From positions 1 through 64,000 of the forward strand of contig CAJVYC010000015.1 in NCBI GenBank assembly GCA_913009205.1: 64,000 nt of DNA. Reading direction: 5' to 3'. Positions 60,937-64,000 of this stretch are shown here, in pieces. Source of the DNA: an uncultured Fluviicola sp. GTDB taxonomy: Bacteria > Bacteroidota > Bacteroidia > Flavobacteriales_D > Crocinitomicaceae. Under the pieces are notes generated by a model. It did not search any database. It saw only the letters and a program-made list of their open reading frames with translations, and was not told the DNA's origin. A program made the translations under genes and the position numbers. Numbering within the stretch: position 1 is the first letter of the stretch; every line of letters starts with the position of its first letter.

Positions 60937-63756
60937 TTAAACAAACTTTTCCTTAAGATAATGACCTGTATGACTTGCTTCGAATAGAACCATCTCTTCT
61001 GGTGTTCCCGTGAATACAATTTCACCGCCATTAACGCCGCCTTCTGGGCCCATGTCAATAACGTAATCGGCACATTTTACAACGTCTAAATTGTGTTCTA
61101 TAACAATGATTGAATGTCCAGCATTGATTAACTCATTGAAGGCAATCACCAACTTGTTGACATCATGGAAATGAAGTCCTGTTGTCGGCTCATCAAAAAT
61201 AAATAGAGTAGGGGCGCTTGATTTTCCCTTTGAAAGGAATGAGGCTAGTTTTATTCGCTGAGCCTCACCACCACTTAACGTGCTTGATGCTTGACCTAGT
61301 TTCAAATAACCCAATCCTACTTTTACAAGAGGTTCTATCTTTTGGGTGATCTTCTTTTCAATGCGCTCGTCATATTGGCTAAAAAAGTCGTAAGCCGATT
61401 GAATGTCCATTTCGAGCAGGTCTGAAATGGATTTCCCTTGGAATTCAATGTCTAAAGTTTCATTCTTGTAACGCGTTCCGTTGCATTGCTCACAAGTTAA
61501 GTGAACGTCTGCCATGAACTGCATTCCAACTGTGATTTCACCTTCGCCCTCGCAAACCTCACATCGGCCGCCTTCAACATTGAAACTAAAGAAACCAGGT
61601 TTGTATCCTCTTGTTTTGGCAAGTGGAAGTCGCGAATATAGTTCTCTGATGTCGTCAAATGCCTTTACATAAGTGATCGGGTTACTTCTCGACGATTTAC
61701 CAATTGGGTTTTGATCTACAAATTCAACTGCTTTAATATGTGTTAAGTCGCCCGAAAATGATCTGAAATCACCTTGTTTGTCGCCATAAATCCCAAGATG
61801 CTTTCGAACAATTGGAAGTAAGATGTTTTTGACCAATGTTGACTTTCCAGAGCCACTAACGCCTGTGACGCAGACCAAGCTGTGCAATGGAAATGAGACA
61901 TCGATATTCTTTAGATTGTGCAAGTAAGCACCTTCTATCGTAAGTTTGTTTTTCGTTTTTCTTCGCGTCGATGGAACAGGAATTTTTTCTTTACCCGTTA
62001 AATAATCCGCGGTTAGACTATTCTTGGCGTTGATCAGTTTTTTGTGGGTTCCTTGAAATACAATTTCACCCCCATATACTCCAGCCATTGGACCAATATC
62101 GAGGATTTCATCCGCTGCTTGCATAATGTCTTCTTCATGCTCAACAACGATTACCGTGTTTCCGACATCGCGCAGGGACCTCAGCACTTTAATCAATTTT
62201 GTCGTGTCTTTCGGGTGCAATCCAATTGAAGGTTCATCCAAAATATACATCGATCCAACCAAGCTGCTTCCCAAAGAGGTTGCTAAATTAATTCGCTGCG
62301 ATTCTCCTCCTGAAAGTGAATTTGATTGTCGGTTAAGTGTTAAGTAACCCAATCCAACTTCTTGTAAAAACTCAAGTCGACTAACAATTTCAGGTAAAAT
62401 TCTTTTCGTTACTTGAGCATCGTGTTTGTTTGGTTTTAATCCATTGAAGAATTTCAAACTGTCATCAACCGGAGAGAGTACAACCTCCGTAATTGACTTT
62501 CCGCCAATCTTAACGTAGCTCGCATCTTTTCTCAATCGCGTTCCTTTACAATCCGTACATTCTGTTTTTCCTCTATAACGAGACAGCATTACGCGGAATT
62601 GAATCTTGTAGGATTTGCTTTCAACGAATTTGAAGAAGTCATTGATTCCTTTTACTTTTTTATTACCATTCCAAAGAAGGTCCAATTGCTCGTGGCTTAA
62701 CTCTGCAATGGATCTATGAATTGGGAAATCGAAATCCGAAGCTTGATCGATGAACTTGTCTCTGTAGCGGCTCATTTTCTCTCCTTTCCAAGCAATTACC
62801 GCTCCTTCGTAGACACTTAATTCTTTGTTTGGAATCACAAGGTTGTTGTCTATTCCTATAACCTGCCCAAAGCCTTCACACGATTTACACGCTCCAAATG
62901 GATTGTTGAATGTGAAGAAATGTTCGTTCGGTTCTTGGAACTCCATCCCATCCAATTCAAACCGACTGGAAAATTGTTGGCTTTTGTTTTTGCTAATTAC
63001 TTTTATTTCGCATTCTCCGTCACCCTCGGCAAATGCCAATGAAATAGAATCACCGTATCGAGAAACGTTGTCATCATCTGAAAAGTCAATACCGATTCGA
63101 TCCACGACCAAGAACGCATTTTCAATTCCCTTTGGTGGCTTAGCTATGATGTCTTCGAGAAGAATGAATTCATCTTTTAAATACAACCGAACATATCCTT
63201 GTTGTTTAAGAATCGCCAATTGTTTCTCTGTTCCATACTTTTTAAAACCCGGAAGCGGACTTAAAACAATGCATTTTTCACCCTTCTCTTGTTTCCGAAG
63301 AAAATCCACAACGTCAGAAATGGTATGTTTTCGAACAGGATTTCCAGAAATAGGGGAGATTGTTTTTCCAATTCGAGCAAAGATGACTTTTAAGTAATCG
63401 TAAATTTCAGTGCTCGTTCCAACCGTTGATCGCGGGTTGTTAGAAGTTACTTTTTGCTCGATGGCAATTGCCGGAGCGATTCCTTTTATATAATCCGTTT
63501 CAGGTTTGTTCAACTTCCCAAGAAATTGACGCGCATAAGAAGAAAGGCTTTCAATATACCTTCGTTGACCTTCTGCATATAAAGTATCAAAGGCCAAAGA
63601 AGATTTCCCAGATCCCGAAAGTCCTGTGATTACGGTAAACTTTCCGTGTGGAATTTTGACGTCAATGTTCTTTAAATTGTGAACCCTTGCGCCTTTTATT
63701 TCAATGTTCTTCTGCTTCAAATCTATGTCGTTTTTGAGATGAATAAAGGTAACCAT
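60937..63756 (-). CDS. uvrA: Excinuclease ABC subunit A
   Basis: A 939-residue DNA-damage recognition ATPase of nucleotide excision repair. I start at ATG 63756; a TTG at 63768 is in frame. Two ABC units are present: Walker A VITGLSGSGKSSLAFDTLYA and CVTGVSGSGKSTLVKNILL; signature motifs NSLSGGESQRINLA and STLSGGEAQRIKLA; Walker B YILDEPSIGLHP and FIFDEPTTGLHF. Zinc modules appear as CKSCEGFG with CTDCKGTR, and CEVCEGEG with CEQCNGTR. The UvrB-binding and DNA regions (YARQFLGKLNKPETDYIKGI) are complete. Length is typical. Transcribed alone; the partner genes are elsewhere. Confidence 0.98.
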   Translation of the reverse strand: MVTFIHLKNDIDLKQKNIEIKGARVHNLKNIDVKIPHGKFTVITGLSGSGKSSLAFDTLYAEGQRRYIESLSSYARQFLGKLNKPETDYIKGIAPAIAIEQKVTSNNPRSTVGTSTEIYDYLKVIFARIGKTISPISGNPVRKHTISDVVDFLRKQEKGEKCIVLSPLPGFKKYGTEKQLAILKQQGYVRLYLKDEFILLEDIIAKPPKGIENAFLVVDRIGIDFSDDDNVSRYGDSISLAFAEGDGECEIKVISKNKSQQFSSRFELDGMEFQEPNEHFFTFNNPFGACKSCEGFGQVIGIDNNLVIPNKELSVYEGAVIAWKGEKMSRYRDKFIDQASDFDFPIHRSIAELSHEQLDLLWNGNKKVKGINDFFKFVESKSYKIQFRVMLSRYRGKTECTDCKGTRLRKDASYVKIGGKSITEVVLSPVDDSLKFFNGLKPNKHDAQVTKRILPEIVSRLEFLQEVGLGYLTLNRQSNSLSGGESQRINLATSLGSSLVGSMYILDEPSIGLHPKDTTKLIKVLRSLRDVGNTVIVVEHEEDIMQAADEILDIGPMAGVYGGEIVFQGTHKKLINAKNSLTADYLTGKEKIPVPSTRRKTKNKLTIEGAYLHNLKNIDVSFPLHSLVCVTGVSGSGKSTLVKNILLPIVRKHLGIYGDKQGDFRSFSGDLTHIKAVEFVDQNPIGKSSRSNPITYVKAFDDIRELYSRLPLAKTRGYKPGFFSFNVEGGRCEVCEGEGEITVGMQFMADVHLTCEQCNGTRYKNETLDIEFQGKSISDLLEMDIQSAYDFFSQYDERIEKKITQKIEPLVKVGLGYLKLGQASSTLSGGEAQRIKLASFLSKGKSSAPTLFIFDEPTTGLHFHDVNKLVIAFNELINAGHSIIVIEHNLDVVKCADYVIDMGPEGGVNGGEIVFTGTPEEMVLFEASHTGHYLKEKFV

Positions 63757-63834
63757 TAATTCATTCAATTAAAATGGATTTATGCCGAAAGTTTATAGAA
63801 TTATTCTTTCCATTTCATTCAATACATCATAAAT

Positions 63835-63990
63835 ATGAATCAGCTATTTGTTTGTTTTATTTTGATTGCAAATTGTTCCTCATGTAGCAAGGTTTTGATG
63901 GAAAAGAGAAATATTTAGTAGGGTACTATTGGGTTAGAATTAAGTATTTAACGAAGTTCAGAGGGGGGTAAATTGATCATTAATAATTCA
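63835..63990 (+). other. Possible small lipoprotein frame, broken
   Basis: ATG 63835 opens a 27-codon frame with a lipoprotein-like start (LFVCFILIANCSSCSKVLM) and a stop at 63918. One frame away, EKYLVGYYWVRIKYLTKF continues to a TAA near 63975. It may be a frameshifted lipoprotein gene of about 45 residues, or chance. No family recognised. Confidence 0.25.
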
Positions 63991-64000
63991 AAATTATCTT

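Overview
The window is about 64 kb of low-GC DNA from a member of the Bacteroidota, most likely order Flavobacteriales and perhaps near Crocinitomicaceae. The evidence is gene content and style: type III glutamine synthetase, Rho with a long Asn-rich insert, zinc-poor L31, DUF2461, DUF4199 and DUF4494 proteins, Mpl, a type II-like MenB, WG-repeat and beta-helix lipoproteins, a decayed type IX secretion sorting domain, and TAnnTTTG-type -7 promoter boxes close to start codons. No rRNA, complete tRNA, CRISPR array, phage or insertion sequence was seen. Genus and species cannot be fixed from this window.

Layout. 1-8.4 kb is accessory in character: an Ig/PKD-like exoprotein, a possible tRNA 3' fragment with a terminator, a secreted thioredoxin-like protein, a DUF2975/XRE pair with a candidate autoregulatory promoter, and a STAS-like protein overlapping a cytosolic PAS histidine kinase. 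8.5-12.4 kb has a large exported protein of unknown function translationally close to a GT-C membrane glycosyltransferase. 12.5-18.6 kb holds an HPF-like ribosome factor, an MscS remnant, DUF2461, two OmpA-like genes (one frameshifted), and a paired inactive/active M16 peptidase operon. 18.7-22.4 kb has a repeat exoprotein, DUF4494, pdxH and a third M16 peptidase. 22.4-23.45 kb is a graveyard of two decayed genes. It is followed by glutamine synthetase III with two palindromes upstream, a beta-helix lipoprotein and L31.

27.9-31.6 kb is a three-gene unit (WG repeat, TonB-like, AAC(3)-fold). Then come menB, an M23-LysM peptidase, a beta-barrel remnant, 3-hydroxyacyl-CoA dehydrogenase, a DCC protein, an MBOAT/DHHW O-acylation pair, a TerB-like protein and an alpha/beta hydrolase. 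40.0-45.7 kb is a tight six-gene operon: lipoprotein, ribulose-phosphate-3-epimerase fused to CBS domains, DAHP synthase, KdsC-like phosphatase, a lysine-ketoglutarate-reductase-like dehydrogenase and a UMF1 transporter. After gcvT and an FAD oxidoreductase comes a 1776-residue protein with about 17 TPR-like repeats, then apbE, a small membrane protein and mpl. DUF4199, rho, a dicarboxylate/amino-acid symporter behind an 8-bp tandem repeat, a decayed T9SS-tailed gene and uvrA close the window.

Most genes are housekeeping or envelope functions. The least explained parts are the epimerase-CBS/DAHP synthase/KdsC operon, the giant repeat protein, the exported protein/GT-C pair, and an unusually high number of broken genes (at least six), which could be lineage gene loss or, for single-frameshift cases, assembly error.
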